Positions 34,746 through 44,886 of a stretch of 64,000 bases of DNA are shown piece by piece. The position numbers and the translations under genes are program-made. Below the pieces are notes generated by a model, which had not been told where the DNA came from, ran no database searches, and saw only the letters and a list, made by a program, of their open reading frames with translations. Each line of letters opens with the position of its first letter. Position 1 is the stretch's first letter. This DNA comes from Candidatus Melainabacteria bacterium (GTDB lineage Bacteria; Cyanobacteriota; Vampirovibrionia; Obscuribacterales; Obscuribacteraceae): NCBI GenBank assembly GCA_003151275.1, contig PLXC01000119.1:15946-79945 (forward strand). Direction: 5' to 3'.

Positions 34746-35273
34746 TTAGCGGAATCGCAACAGGTCAGTGACCGATCGCCTGGTGCTGAAAGATGGCAGA
34801 TTCTCGATTGGTTGAAATGTATTCGGTTTCGTAAATGGATTCGAAAGAGGGTCTGTCAGAGCGCTGCTTCTGGGCATCGAAGGCAGTGCCGGCGAAAACA
34901 TTTGGAGTGCTGTACTCATCTCTGATTGCGGCGAATATGCAGAATCGAGTTTTGGCAAATGAAACTGTTGCACGGTGTTTGGAATAAATGACGGTCTCAA
35001 CACGGCCGGAGAACTTTCGGATGTCGGCGATGTAGTGCCGATGGTTGAGCCACCAATTCCGGTTTCGTTGCCACGGTGGTGATGCGTCGAAGCAAATTCG
35101 CCAGTCGTTGTCTCTGCTCCCGCATTGATTCCGTATGCTTCGCGCGCACCTGCTGGCGGGGCAAAAACTGTGCCGTTGCCAACCGTCTGAGATTGAGCTG
35201 AAGTAGCGGAAAAACAGGACAGCAAGAGACCCAGTAAAACTGTCCGAACGGTCATTGAGTTTAAAATTTGCAT
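34746..35273 (-). CDS. Exported hypothetical protein, disordered
   Basis: 175 aa. A signal peptide (about 1-27, hydrophobic LLGLLLSCFSATSA) is followed by a Ser/Thr/Pro/Gly-rich region with no visible fold (TTGEFASTHHHRGNE, TTSPTSESSP). No repeats or motifs recognised. It starts 4 bases after the stop of the RND adaptor gene on the same strand and may be the last gene of the efflux operon. Function unknown. Confidence 0.6.
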   Translation of the reverse strand: MQILNSMTVRTVLLGLLLSCFSATSAQSQTVGNGTVFAPPAGAREAYGINAGAETTTGEFASTHHHRGNETGIGGSTIGTTSPTSESSPAVLRPSFIPNTVQQFHLPKLDSAYSPQSEMSTALQMFSPALPSMPRSSALTDPLSNPFTKPNTFQPIENLPSFSTRRSVTDLLRFR

Positions 35274-35277
35274 CTAC

Positions 35278-36585
35278 TCATTCTCCTCCGGCTGAAGTTT
35301 TCTGCCCCGCGCTTTCGATGTCTTTAGCATCAGCGGTTTTTGCGATTAGGTGCGTTCCTGTTTTTAGTTCGTTGGTGGCCTTTAGTGCGACAAGATCTCC
35401 TTCGCGGATGTTACCTGAGATTTCGGTTTGCCCTTCCATCGTCAGCCCTTTTTGAACGTCTACTCTTTCACTGACATCACCTTTGACTCGGATTATATAC
35501 GTCGCTTTCAAATCCGCATCGACTGCCGATGCAGGAACAAACAGAGTCTGGTATGGTCGAGATACCAGCCAATGGACTGTGGCGAACATGCCCGGTTCAA
35601 GCTGCCCGTCAGCGTTCGGAACGTCCAATTCTACCGGCATGGTTCGGGTTGCACTATCAAGTGCATATCCTGGTCGGGCGATGATGCCATAGAATTTTTT
35701 ACCGATAAATGCAGGCACGCTGAATTCTATCTTTTGTCCGATCTTCGTTCCAGCAACAGAATCCTCCGGCACCGCCACAACCAATCTGAGATGGTCTTTC
35801 TCTTGCAGCCGCACCAATGGTGGTGAGTTTCTGCCCGAGTCCACCGCCACTATACTTCCCTCATGCACATTTCGTTCTGTGATGACGCCGTCGAATGGCG
35901 CTTTGATCGTTAAGTATCCCGTCATTGATTTCAGCGAGTTAAGAACTTGACGAGAAGCTCGTACGTTGTGCCCTTCTGCCAGGACCAAATTTTTTGCTCC
36001 AGACAATTCTTGCTTGACAGATTCAACTCTCGCGTTGTCTGACTCGACGGATTTCTGTTGCAAGTCAACCTCGTTCTGTGCCACCGCTCCCGGTGTTTTG
36101 GAGGCTTCTTGCAATCGTTCGAACGTCAATCGATCTGCATCGCATCTTGCCTTTGCTTCGACTAATTTTGATCTGGTCGCGTCTTCATTTGCCTGAGCCT
36201 GGCGATAAGAGGACTCGGCAGAGGCCAGCTTAGCCGCGCCTTCTTTCTCCTTCTCATCCAATTCCGGACAAAAGATTCTGATCAGATCTTGCCCCTTCTT
36301 CACGAATGAGCCGCGGTCAACCCCTATCCATTTGATATAGCCTTCTACTTTTGCGTGCATCGGCACATTTTGATACGCCACAAGTTCACCCGGCAAGCTC
36401 AACTTATGCTCTAACAATTCTTTCCTCACCGGAACAACTGGTACGGTCGGTAATTGAGATTGGTGGCTAGACTTCGACTGCTGTTCTGACTCGTCGTGAG
36501 TTTTATTAGCGCACGATGTTAAACACAAGAGCGACGTTGTCGCGATTAATCCTACTTTTACTGTATTGCTCTTCACCAGAATCAC
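35278..36585 (-). CDS. RND efflux periplasmic adaptor (membrane fusion protein)
   Basis: 435 aa. Lipoprotein-like signal (TTSLLCLTSCAN, probable lipid-modified Cys near 25). Then the lipoyl half-motif GYIKWIGVDRGSFVKKGQDL, a long helical hairpin (about 110-215), the second lipoyl part TIKAPFDGVITERNVHEGS and beta-barrel domains, the HlyD/AcrA family order. It joins the inner-membrane RND pump to the outer-membrane channel. The stop of the pump gene abuts its start (36585/36586), so the three transport genes form one operon. Confidence 0.93.
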   Translation of the reverse strand: MILVKSNTVKVGLIATTSLLCLTSCANKTHDESEQQSKSSHQSQLPTVPVVPVRKELLEHKLSLPGELVAYQNVPMHAKVEGYIKWIGVDRGSFVKKGQDLIRIFCPELDEKEKEGAAKLASAESSYRQAQANEDATRSKLVEAKARCDADRLTFERLQEASKTPGAVAQNEVDLQQKSVESDNARVESVKQELSGAKNLVLAEGHNVRASRQVLNSLKSMTGYLTIKAPFDGVITERNVHEGSIVAVDSGRNSPPLVRLQEKDHLRLVVAVPEDSVAGTKIGQKIEFSVPAFIGKKFYGIIARPGYALDSATRTMPVELDVPNADGQLEPGMFATVHWLVSRPYQTLFVPASAVDADLKATYIIRVKGDVSERVDVQKGLTMEGQTEISGNIREGDLVALKATNELKTGTHLIAKTADAKDIESAGQKTSAGGE

Positions 36586-39500
36586 TTATAACGCTCCTGC
36601 AGCTTGTTCATCAGATCGCACATGACTGTTGTCTTCTTGCCTTAGCTCGACGTTGTCCTCAGGTAAGAGCGATACACCTTTGCGCGAGGCTTTTTTCTGA
36701 ACCATCGCATAAACGAGTGGTAGTACGAGAAGGACAGCATTGGTTGAAACAAGAAGTCCGCCGATAACCGCTCTGCCTAGAGGCGCAGTTCTGTCACCAC
36801 CTTCGCCCATGCCTAATGCCATAGGCATCATGCCGGCGATCATGGCAATGCTTGTCATTAATACAGGACGCAGTCGCGCCGCTGCGCCGGTGATTGCTGC
36901 TGATTTGGCAGACATGCCTAGCGCACGCTTCTCCTCGGCAAAGACTATTACGAGGATGCTGTTAGCCACGCCGACTCCCGTAGCCATGATGGCGCCCATG
37001 AACGATTGAACATTGAGAGTTGTGTTCGTTACGAACAAGGCGAGCAGCGCTCCGAACAATATAGCTGGAACAACCGAAACAATGATGAATGCAAGCGATA
37101 CGGACTGGAAGAAGGAAACAAGAAGTAAGAAAATAGCTAGAATTGCAAACAAGATTCCCAGACTGAGGGAAAAGAATGTTTGGTTCATTGTTGGTACTTG
37201 CCCTCGGATACTTACTTTGACTCCTTTAGGAGGTTTTCCGAGTCGATCCAATGCCTGTTGCACCGCTACGGCGGCGCCGCCTAAATCGTCGTTGGCCAGA
37301 TTGGCAGAAATTGAGATGTTGCGTCGCATGTTGTAATGATCGAACTCACCAGGTGTGGTGCCAAATTCTAGCTTGGATACGTCGCGAAGAAAAGGACCGG
37401 CATAAGATCCTGTTTTTATAGGAATTGCTCCTACCGCTTGTAGAGTATCAAGGTCTCCTTGAGGAACTTGAACTTGCACCTGATAAGACAATCCGCTTTT
37501 GGCATCACGCCAGTACATTGGCGTGACGAATCGGCTTGAATAAGTCGAAGAAACCAAAGCGTTTCCGATGTCTCTGACGCTAACGCCTAGCTGCCCAGCT
37601 CTGACTCGGTCGACTTTTACGTTAACGGTAGGATACTTCAATGGTTGAATGATACCAACATCACGCAATACGGAAACCTTCTTTAGTTCGTCTAAAACTT
37701 TCTGCGAGAAATTCGTAATCTTTGCGTAATCGGGTCCGTCAACATCCACGCGGATTGGGGTGGCGGCGCCAAAGTTCATCACTTTGTTGACGATGTCTCC
37801 GGCTTCAAAAGTAAACCGACAGTCAGGATATTTTTCGGAAAATAGCTTGCGTAGCCGCTCTTCTAGAGGCTTAATTTGTACTTTAGCTTCGTCTATAAAG
37901 GAAACGAGCATAACTGCTTCTTGGGGACCGCTCGTCCACATGTAAGCATTACTTATGGCATAACTCGGTGGTTGCGAGCCCACATAGCTAATCGAAACTT
38001 CGACGTTATTTTCGCCGACATCGTCTGCGATTGTTTTCAGGACCGCTTTGGTAATATCTTCCGTTTTTTCAAAACGTGTGCCAACAGGAGCTTTGAGTCT
38101 AAGTTGAAAGCCCTTGGGGTTCCCGGCCGGAAAAATTTCTCGACCCAAAGTCGGATAGATCAAAATTGAACTAAGACAGGCTAATACAAAAACTATCAAG
38201 ACTAGAGGGCGAATGCCGAATAGGCGAATCAGGATTCGTTGGTAGCGGTCGCGCACGCGATCCATAAAATCGAACTTCCGTTTTGCATGATGCACGTGAC
38301 CGATGCGGTCAGCATATTCGAATTGATCCTCGTCCTCGACTGCATGACTTTTAAGCAGCCATCCGCTCATGATTGGAACGAACGTGCCAGACAGAATATA
38401 TGAGGCGAACATGGCTAATCCGACCGCCAGGCTCAGCGGTACGAATAATGATTTCGTTGGACCGACCATGAAAAATGAGGGAGTGAATACTGAGACGACA
38501 GAGAGCATGGCCAACAGTCGAGGCACCACTACTTCAAGTGAGGCATCATAGATTCCCGGAAGAAGCGGCCGCCCGCGACCCAGGTGACTGTGAATGTTTT
38601 CAATCGTTACCGTGGCTTCGTCAACCAGAATGCCTACCGCCAATGACAAACCGCTCAGTGTCATCAGGTTAATAGTTTGTCCGGTGAGCCAAAGTCCCAC
38701 CACTGCGGCCAATAATGCAAATGGAATGTTCAGCACCACAATCAGAGAGCTTCTCACGTCCCGCAAAAAGAGGAGAACGACCCCGCCTGTCAAAAGAGCC
38801 CCTACCCCGCCTTCTATCAACAGTCCCAATAGCGCCTCGGTGACGTAGACTGACTGATCGAATTCGAAGGCAACTTTGATATCGTCAGGCAGCAGACTTT
38901 GCATGTAGGGAACGTTTTTTTTCACTCCGTCGACGACCGAGAGTGTCGAGGCGCTCGCTTGTTTAGAAATGGCCATGTATACAGTGCGGCGACCATTGAC
39001 CAGAGCGTAGCCCGTCAAAATGTCGGTCGTATCCTGGATTGTGGCGATATCCCTAATAAAAACATTTTCTGTGCCTGTTTTGTTTTGCAGCGGAATGTTG
39101 CCAAGATTTTGTATGTCCTTTACGACGGAATCAATAGACGTTATTCTCTGAATATCGCCGGTTCTAACTATGCCCGACGGCATGATCACGTTGCCGTCGT
39201 TCAATGCCTTCACGACGTCATCGATGCTTAGATGGTATTCGGAGAGCCTCTTTGTGTCGACTGTGACGACTATTGAACGTTGATTGCCGCCAAAGGGAGG
39301 CGGGGTTGAGACGCCAGGTGTGGTCGAAACAACCGGACGAATGCGGGCGTAAACCAAATCTTGGATTTCCCCAAGATTTCTAGTTGGGCTTGAGAAGACA
39401 AGGTAGCCTACTGGCACGCTGCCCACGTCATATCTTAAGATGAACGGCGTCACCGTACCTGGTGGCATGTAAGCCCGGGATCGCTCCACTTGCGCCACCA

Positions 39501-39822
39501 CCTGTGCCATCGCGTCGGCCATGTCAGAGCCTGGTTGAAAATAGACATCCATTACGGCAGCGCTTTGAATGGAGCGCGAGGATACGTGATCTACTCCGCT
39601 GATGTAGAAAAAGTGTTGCTCATAGAAAGTGACAAGATAGCCTTCCATTTGAGAAGGATCCATGCCGCCGTAAGGCTGGATTACGGTTACACGAGGCAAA
39701 TCGATGGTGGGAAAAATATCCACCTTCATTCGCGTCATCGCCAATATAGCGAAGAGCACCGTCGCCGCTACCGCTACCATCATCGTGATAGGGCGCCCCA
39801 TCGCTAGTCGAATCAGCCACAT
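36586..39822 (-). CDS. RND family efflux pump, inner membrane subunit
   Basis: About 1078 aa from ATG 39822 (AAGGG eight bases upstream); an upstream in-frame start at 39891 lies inside the tolC-like gene. Twelve predicted membrane helices in two homologous halves, starting MWLIRLAMGRPIT as HAE1/MdtB-type pumps do. The helix-4 proton relay reads GILVDEATVTIEN, a DE variant of the usual DD pair seen in part of the family. It exports drugs, metals or lipids by proton antiport. Located between the outer-membrane channel and adaptor genes. Confidence 0.93.
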   Translation of the reverse strand: MWLIRLAMGRPITMMVAVAATVLFAILAMTRMKVDIFPTIDLPRVTVIQPYGGMDPSQMEGYLVTFYEQHFFYISGVDHVSSRSIQSAAVMDVYFQPGSDMADAMAQVVAQVERSRAYMPPGTVTPFILRYDVGSVPVGYLVFSSPTRNLGEIQDLVYARIRPVVSTTPGVSTPPPFGGNQRSIVVTVDTKRLSEYHLSIDDVVKALNDGNVIMPSGIVRTGDIQRITSIDSVVKDIQNLGNIPLQNKTGTENVFIRDIATIQDTTDILTGYALVNGRRTVYMAISKQASASTLSVVDGVKKNVPYMQSLLPDDIKVAFEFDQSVYVTEALLGLLIEGGVGALLTGGVVLLFLRDVRSSLIVVLNIPFALLAAVVGLWLTGQTINLMTLSGLSLAVGILVDEATVTIENIHSHLGRGRPLLPGIYDASLEVVVPRLLAMLSVVSVFTPSFFMVGPTKSLFVPLSLAVGLAMFASYILSGTFVPIMSGWLLKSHAVEDEDQFEYADRIGHVHHAKRKFDFMDRVRDRYQRILIRLFGIRPLVLIVFVLACLSSILIYPTLGREIFPAGNPKGFQLRLKAPVGTRFEKTEDITKAVLKTIADDVGENNVEVSISYVGSQPPSYAISNAYMWTSGPQEAVMLVSFIDEAKVQIKPLEERLRKLFSEKYPDCRFTFEAGDIVNKVMNFGAATPIRVDVDGPDYAKITNFSQKVLDELKKVSVLRDVGIIQPLKYPTVNVKVDRVRAGQLGVSVRDIGNALVSSTYSSRFVTPMYWRDAKSGLSYQVQVQVPQGDLDTLQAVGAIPIKTGSYAGPFLRDVSKLEFGTTPGEFDHYNMRRNISISANLANDDLGGAAVAVQQALDRLGKPPKGVKVSIRGQVPTMNQTFFSLSLGILFAILAIFLLLVSFFQSVSLAFIIVSVVPAILFGALLALFVTNTTLNVQSFMGAIMATGVGVANSILVIVFAEEKRALGMSAKSAAITGAAARLRPVLMTSIAMIAGMMPMALGMGEGGDRTAPLGRAVIGGLLVSTNAVLLVLPLVYAMVQKKASRKGVSLLPEDNVELRQEDNSHVRSDEQAAGAL

Positions 39823-39823
39823 A

Positions 39824-41479
39824 CTAAAGACCCTTTTGAATGCGATCGGATTCGGACAATAGCGGATGAAGATCACCGTGTGTTGAAGCAACGGATAGTA
39901 ATGCTCGCCACACTCCCACTTTCGCTATTGCTTCCTGGACCCTCGATTGGGCCAGAACTTCATTTGCTTGCGCCACTTGGGCCACCGAACCCAGCCCCGT
40001 CTTGTACCTGGCTTCTGCTTGATGCGTGGCGATCACCGACGCCTGCACTTGTATCGGCATGTTCTCAGCCAGGGCAAGTGCCGCTTTGACACGCGTTCGT
40101 GCTTGAACATCCTGAGTGCGAAGATTTTGCATGACCAGATTGGATTCTTGTTGCTGTTGGTAAATTCGCTCCTGCTGCACTCGTTTCTCTTGATGTAATC
40201 TAAAAACGTCTAAAAAATTCCAATTGACAATTATCGCCAACTGATAGTTCGGAATCACGGGCAGAACACCCGCTACATTCGTATCTTGTCTTCGACCCGG
40301 AATAGTGGGACTCAAGCCGGAGCTACGCAAATTAAACCCGCTCAGCATGTGGATAACTGGATAGTACTCTTTATCCAGGACCTTTTTTTGTGCCATCGCG
40401 GATAGTACTACTGAGTTGGCCGCTTTAAAAATCGGTACTTCCTCGAAAACAGGAGTTGCCTTTTGGATTTGAGCAGTTTCCTTTTTTTCTGCGATGCCGT
40501 TCGCGTCGATATCGACCATCCTGCCGCCGAGACCCATGGCGTTCGCCAGGTTTGCGAATGCCAGGTCTCTAGACATTTCGGCTCTGATCAAATCGTTCCG
40601 CGCATTAGCCAATTGTGCCAGGGCCAGCGATTCATCAGCTCCAGGCTTCAATGATGCTCTGACCTGAGCCTTTACGATTTTGCTAAACTGGTCGAAAGAA
40701 ATGACATTCTTTTCGGCGGCTTTGACTTGCTCCACCGAGATGACGCTGTCTAAAAATGCGTTCGCTGCTGTCAGACCGACGTCTAGCTCAGTGGCAGAGT
40801 AATTCGATTTTGTTTGTGCTGCTAGTTTTTTTGCCAGTTGTATTCTTGCTTTGTGCAATCCAAAATCTAGTGGTGCCCAATCGAGACTGACACCACCAGC
40901 ACTGAAAAAATAAGAAGACAGGCTGGAAGTGCCCACAGCTGGTCCGGATATTGCAGGGAAAACAGGACTGCCAAAAAACACTTGCGAAAGCTTATTGTGA
41001 CTGGCAAAAATTTCTTGATACTGAAGTAATGAATCAGGCATGTACTCGGTGATTTTTTGAACCGTCACATTCCTATCTGCGGCTCGCATTTGCGATTGAC
41101 CCTTGAGGATGTTCGGATAGTTCTGCTGTGCGTACTCAACAGCTCCGCGCAACGTGAAGGGTTTCGAAATGACTGATTGCTCAATTCTTGGTTTCAAAAA
41201 GATGGATGAAGGTTTGTCTTTTGAGAAGTCGACAGGTCCGTTAGATAAAGGTTGCGACAGATCCTGACTGGATGTTGAATCGTGAGGCATGATTTGCATG
41301 GGATGGCTCATACTTCCTGGCGCAGCAGGTTCACCAAGCCCCCTCAATCCGGAATCTTCGGCCAAACAGGGCAGCATAAAATTGATCAGGCTGATCGCAA
41401 GCAAAAGTTTTGAAGTCCAAGAGAATTCTCTAACCTTCAAAAAGAGGCGGAGCGATGTGTTTGTCTTTACTCTGGTCAC
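39824..41479 (-). CDS. TolC-like outer membrane efflux protein
   Basis: 551 aa. An N-terminal hydrophobic signal region (about 20-40) precedes two OEP-type repeats with long helices: RGAVEYAQQNYPNILKGQ, LGLTAANAFLDSV-like segments, and in the second half AEARYKTGLGSVAQVAQANEVLAQS, the hallmark of outer-membrane factors. It forms the exit duct of the tripartite pump. The first ~90 residues (Ser/Pro-rich after the signal) are longer than usual. It precedes the RND pump gene by one base. Confidence 0.9.
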   Translation of the reverse strand: MTRVKTNTSLRLFLKVREFSWTSKLLLAISLINFMLPCLAEDSGLRGLGEPAAPGSMSHPMQIMPHDSTSSQDLSQPLSNGPVDFSKDKPSSIFLKPRIEQSVISKPFTLRGAVEYAQQNYPNILKGQSQMRAADRNVTVQKITEYMPDSLLQYQEIFASHNKLSQVFFGSPVFPAISGPAVGTSSLSSYFFSAGGVSLDWAPLDFGLHKARIQLAKKLAAQTKSNYSATELDVGLTAANAFLDSVISVEQVKAAEKNVISFDQFSKIVKAQVRASLKPGADESLALAQLANARNDLIRAEMSRDLAFANLANAMGLGGRMVDIDANGIAEKKETAQIQKATPVFEEVPIFKAANSVVLSAMAQKKVLDKEYYPVIHMLSGFNLRSSGLSPTIPGRRQDTNVAGVLPVIPNYQLAIIVNWNFLDVFRLHQEKRVQQERIYQQQQESNLVMQNLRTQDVQARTRVKAALALAENMPIQVQASVIATHQAEARYKTGLGSVAQVAQANEVLAQSRVQEAIAKVGVWRALLSVASTHGDLHPLLSESDRIQKGL

Positions 41480-41719
41480 TTTATTGCTGGTAAAGGACTG
41501 CTGTTTTGATTTTAAGCAGAATATTTGAAGGCCCTTTCAACCAAGTTCTTCGTAAGTTTTGTTCGCTGAATTGGTAGATTTGTGCGACATACCCGCTTGT
41601 ATATACCTTGAGCAGCGAGAACTGCTGTACGAGTACTGCTAGTTTAATTTGTCCGCGATTTCACTGTGTGCAAGTTTTGTGCAGAACTCAAGTAACATTT
41701 TTGTTAGTCTCTGGGCTCA

Positions 41720-41740
41720 AACGCCTCCAGGACCGGCGTT
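41720..41740 (-). terminator. Possible terminator after histidine kinase gene
   Basis: 6-bp stem AACGCC / GGCGTT around a 9-base loop begins directly after the kinase stop on the - strand. The following T-run is short (GTTT), so it may be a weak or partial terminator before the efflux operon. Confidence 0.4.
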
Positions 41741-43006
41741 CTAGACTTTGTCCGACCGTGAAGCCGGTAAGGTGATCGAAAACTTACTGCCTTTTTCTAG
41801 TTCACTTTGAATTTCGATCTTGCCATGATGATTGTCAACAATCGCTTTGGCTATGGCTAAACCCAGACCGACTCCTCCGGATTCGCGTGAGCGCGACGGG
41901 TCGACCCGATAAAATCGATCGAATATAAAAGGAAGGCTTTCAGCCGGGATTCCTATTCCCGTGTCCGCAATGGACACAGTGACCAGGCGTCCATTTGACA
42001 CCGCGGTAATGGTGACAGTTCCTCCCGCCGGTGTGTAGCGGCATGCATTTTCAAGTAGATTACCGAAGACGTGCGACATCGCTTCTGCATTCCCATCAAC
42101 CCTGAGATCGTCCGCGAGTGAAACGACCATTGTCAGTTCTTTGCGAGAAAATTGCTCGCGATACTCGTCGGTGATCTCAGTCAGCAGTTTGCTCAGATCA
42201 AAGTTGTTGTGGTCGGATTGTTTTAGAGCACCTTCGATTTCAGATAACAACATCAAATCATTGACAATCAAGCTCATACGCGACACGGCGCTGGTGATCA
42301 CCGTGCTTTCTTTCTCGTCGATTGACTGTTTTTTTAGCTTACGAGCTAATGACTCAATTTGCACTTGGATAATGGTCAAAGGCGTATTCAGTTCGTGACC
42401 GGCGTCGGCAACGAAATTACGCAAAGTTCGCAGCGTCTCCTGCGTAGGCCTAGCTACTTTCCCGGAAACAAAGTAACTAATTAGCACAAGGCTGATCAAA
42501 ACCACTGGTGCAAAAAGTGCTGTTGTCAAACAGTACTGATAAATAGCGCTATCACGACCGTTTGTTGGTAGTTGAATTTGTAAATAGCCGACTAACTTGC
42601 CGTCCTTCTTCAAAGGGCCAGTCTTGACTCTCATTATAAAAGCGCCGGATTTCATCTCTTTAGACCTAAGGATCAGTTGAGGCATGCCTGGCGGACCGTA
42701 GTGATCGATCATGTTTCCTGCGGCATCAAAAATCTGAATCGAGGCGATTGAACGGGCTGGTTGTGTTTCGACTTTTCTCGCCCAATCCCGAAAGTGTGGT
42801 CGGTCATTTTGCAACTCAATCGCATGACCAACTTCGCTAGCAAAAACTGCCAATTCCTCGTCCAGTGCGGCGGTCAGGCTGGTGCTGAAAAAGATCAATC
42901 CCAAAAAAGTTGAAGTTATGTAGACGATCGCTGACAGAGCGACGAAGTAAGTGGCAATTTGCCAGCGAAGACTGTGGCTCATTTGCCAGCGAAGACTATT
43001 GACCAT
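41741..43006 (-). CDS. Two-component sensor histidine kinase
   Basis: About 421 aa from ATG 43006 (GAGG upstream; a second ATG at 43009). Two membrane helices (about 20-45 and 160-185) enclose a periplasmic sensor of about 115 residues; then a HisKA domain with the phospho-acceptor in AGHELNTPLT, and a HATPase_c domain with ENACRYTPAGG (N box), DTGIGIPAE (G1), FDRFYRVD (F box) and GVGLGLAIAKA (G2). It overlaps the response-regulator stop by 11 bases. It probably senses an envelope signal for the efflux operon downstream. A 24-bp tandem duplication lies at the start. Confidence 0.93.
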   Translation of the reverse strand: MVNSLRWQMSHSLRWQIATYFVALSAIVYITSTFLGLIFFSTSLTAALDEELAVFASEVGHAIELQNDRPHFRDWARKVETQPARSIASIQIFDAAGNMIDHYGPPGMPQLILRSKEMKSGAFIMRVKTGPLKKDGKLVGYLQIQLPTNGRDSAIYQYCLTTALFAPVVLISLVLISYFVSGKVARPTQETLRTLRNFVADAGHELNTPLTIIQVQIESLARKLKKQSIDEKESTVITSAVSRMSLIVNDLMLLSEIEGALKQSDHNNFDLSKLLTEITDEYREQFSRKELTMVVSLADDLRVDGNAEAMSHVFGNLLENACRYTPAGGTVTITAVSNGRLVTVSIADTGIGIPAESLPFIFDRFYRVDPSRSRESGGVGLGLAIAKAIVDNHHGKIEIQSELEKGSKFSITLPASRSDKV

Positions 43007-43679
43007 CATTGTCCTCGAGCTTATAGCCGATACCATGGATGGTGCGGATAAAGGATGCTTGTCCCGGTTGATCGATCTTCTGCCTGAGACTGCGCAAGGT
43101 CGATCTGACTGTCTCAGGCACTACATTCGTTTCAGATCCCCAAACTCGATCAAGCAGGTCATCAACGCTTGCCACTTGGTTGGGATGACGCATAAAGTAC
43201 TCGAGCAGACTAAATTCTTTCGGTAGCAGATGAACCTCAATGCCTGAATTGGTTAATCGACATGAATTGCGATCCAAACAAAGTGGTCCCACCTTGAATT
43301 GCGTCACAGGTTGAGTTATCGGTCTGCGCAATAACGCTCGCACTCTTGCAGACAGTTCCCTGAGTTGAAAGGGTTTGGTCATGTAATCGTCAGAGCCAGC
43401 GTCCAACCCAGCTTCTTTGGAAACCAGAGATTTCTTCGCTGTTAACATCAATATAGGTGTACTTCCACCACCGGAGCGAAACTTCGAGCACACTTCCATT
43501 CCATTCATTCCTGGCAGCGTCAGATCTAGAATGATTAAGTCATAGTTGTGAGACTGCATTCTTTCTAAGGCCACGCTTCCCGAGTCAATAATCTCGACGA
43601 GATGATAGTCATCAGCAAGCCATTCTTTGATAGCTCCCGAAATATCCTTCTCGTCTTCCACTAGCAAGATCTTGGCCAT
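42996..43679 (-). CDS. OmpR-family response regulator
   Basis: 227 aa. Receiver domain (1-118) with acidic pocket VEDEKD, phospho-acceptor Asp in LIILDLTLPG (near residue 51), LTAKKS and KPFQLREL, followed by a winged-helix DNA-binding domain (about 130-222) with LLPKEFSLLEYFMRHPNQ and VRSTLRSLRQKI, ending in TIHGIGYKLE. It is the partner of the overlapping sensor kinase and likely controls the RND efflux genes lying on the same strand downstream, by analogy to CusRS-type arrangements. Target sites not identified. Confidence 0.94.
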   Translation of the reverse strand: MAKILLVEDEKDISGAIKEWLADDYHLVEIIDSGSVALERMQSHNYDLIILDLTLPGMNGMEVCSKFRSGGGSTPILMLTAKKSLVSKEAGLDAGSDDYMTKPFQLRELSARVRALLRRPITQPVTQFKVGPLCLDRNSCRLTNSGIEVHLLPKEFSLLEYFMRHPNQVASVDDLLDRVWGSETNVVPETVRSTLRSLRQKIDQPGQASFIRTIHGIGYKLEDNDGQ

Positions 43680-43812
43680 GCAAGTATTTTAACCGTTCGA
43701 AAATGCAAACATTTGCGAAATTGGTTGACCGTTCCACACTTCATTAGTAATTATTTGTCGCAACCTGTGCAATTAGCTTTACCAGCAAGCCGATTGGCGC
43801 GATGATTAGGGC

Positions 43813-44883
43813 ATGAGTGAATTAAAGTCTAGCGAAACCCCGTGGCAGCCGCTATACACAATCGAGCGCAGTGGCATAACCGAAGTGCAGGTCTTTGGCA
43901 TGATTTCAATTGTCGAGGGGACGGCGAGCGGCCAACCTCGGGACTTGCTAAGTTATGGGGATGTCAACTACATGCTGTGGAGCCGTTCGCTCCTCAAACC
44001 ATGGCAACTCTTGAGTCACTTTGAAGAAGTTGTGGATGGTTATCCCCAACTGAATGAGTCGCATTTGACTTTGATGATGTCATCACACAGCGCCGAGGCT
44101 GCTCATCTCAAATTGCTCAAAGAAATTATGGAAGTTGGCGATCTGTCTGACAGCTTGCTTCGCTGCCCAGCCACATATCCTCTGGCCAACGAAATGAGGA
44201 TAAAACTTAAGTCGGAAGGGCAACCGCCGCGCTCGCTTTATCATAATTGTAGTGGCAAGCATTTTGGTTACCTATTAGCTTTAAAAGCCGCTGGCCAGGA
44301 ATTGGAAAGTTACGCCAATGCCGATGGCGAGCACTTCGAACCACTCAAACAATTGCTCTCAGATTTAACGCACCGACCAATTCAGGATTTCAACTTTGTC
44401 ACCACAGATGGTTGCCAGTTGCCAAACTATGGATTAACTTCCAGAGAGATGGCGAAAGCTTACCTCAACCTCGCTTGCGGCTGTTCTTCAAGTAACAAGC
44501 GTTTGTCTCAGTTGACTGAACTGGGCGAATTGATGCGTGCTCACCCCCTAGTGATCGGTGGCGTGGAACGATTTGACTCTCGCTTGATGTTAGGTCTTTT
44601 CGCCAATGTCGATGAAGTGCCGCTGGTGGCAAAGGAAGGCGCAGACGGCTTGCTCGGCATTGGCATTGCACCCAACAAAAGATTTCAACACGGTCTTGGC
44701 ATATTGGTGAAGCTCTCATCGGGCAACGATACGCGCCACATGGAAACGTTGGTGCGTGAAATTTTTAAACAATTGGGATTGCTCAAACACAAACGGGATA
44801 AAGCGGTTGTTGGTCCACCCGTGCGGAAAGATCACATAAAGTCGAATTTCTATTTCAATGTTTCATTGTCATCGGCGGTCTAG
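43813..44883 (+). CDS. L-asparaginase, Rhizobium etli type (asparaginase II family)
   Basis: 356 aa. Motifs of the R. etli-type family: WSRSLLKPWQ, SSHSAEAAH, HNCSGKHFG with the active-site residues, and TTDGCQLPNYGL. This family hydrolyses asparagine to aspartate and ammonia and is unrelated to E. coli asparaginases. No signal peptide, so cytosolic. It begins a three-gene + strand operon with a cyclase-family gene 3 bases downstream and btpA after it. Length is usual. Confidence 0.88.
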   Translation: MSELKSSETPWQPLYTIERSGITEVQVFGMISIVEGTASGQPRDLLSYGDVNYMLWSRSLLKPWQLLSHFEEVVDGYPQLNESHLTLMMSSHSAEAAHLKLLKEIMEVGDLSDSLLRCPATYPLANEMRIKLKSEGQPPRSLYHNCSGKHFGYLLALKAAGQELESYANADGEHFEPLKQLLSDLTHRPIQDFNFVTTDGCQLPNYGLTSREMAKAYLNLACGCSSSNKRLSQLTELGELMRAHPLVIGGVERFDSRLMLGLFANVDEVPLVAKEGADGLLGIGIAPNKRFQHGLGILVKLSSGNDTRHMETLVREIFKQLGLLKHKRDKAVVGPPVRKDHIKSNFYFNVSLSSAV

Positions 44884-44886
44884 ATA

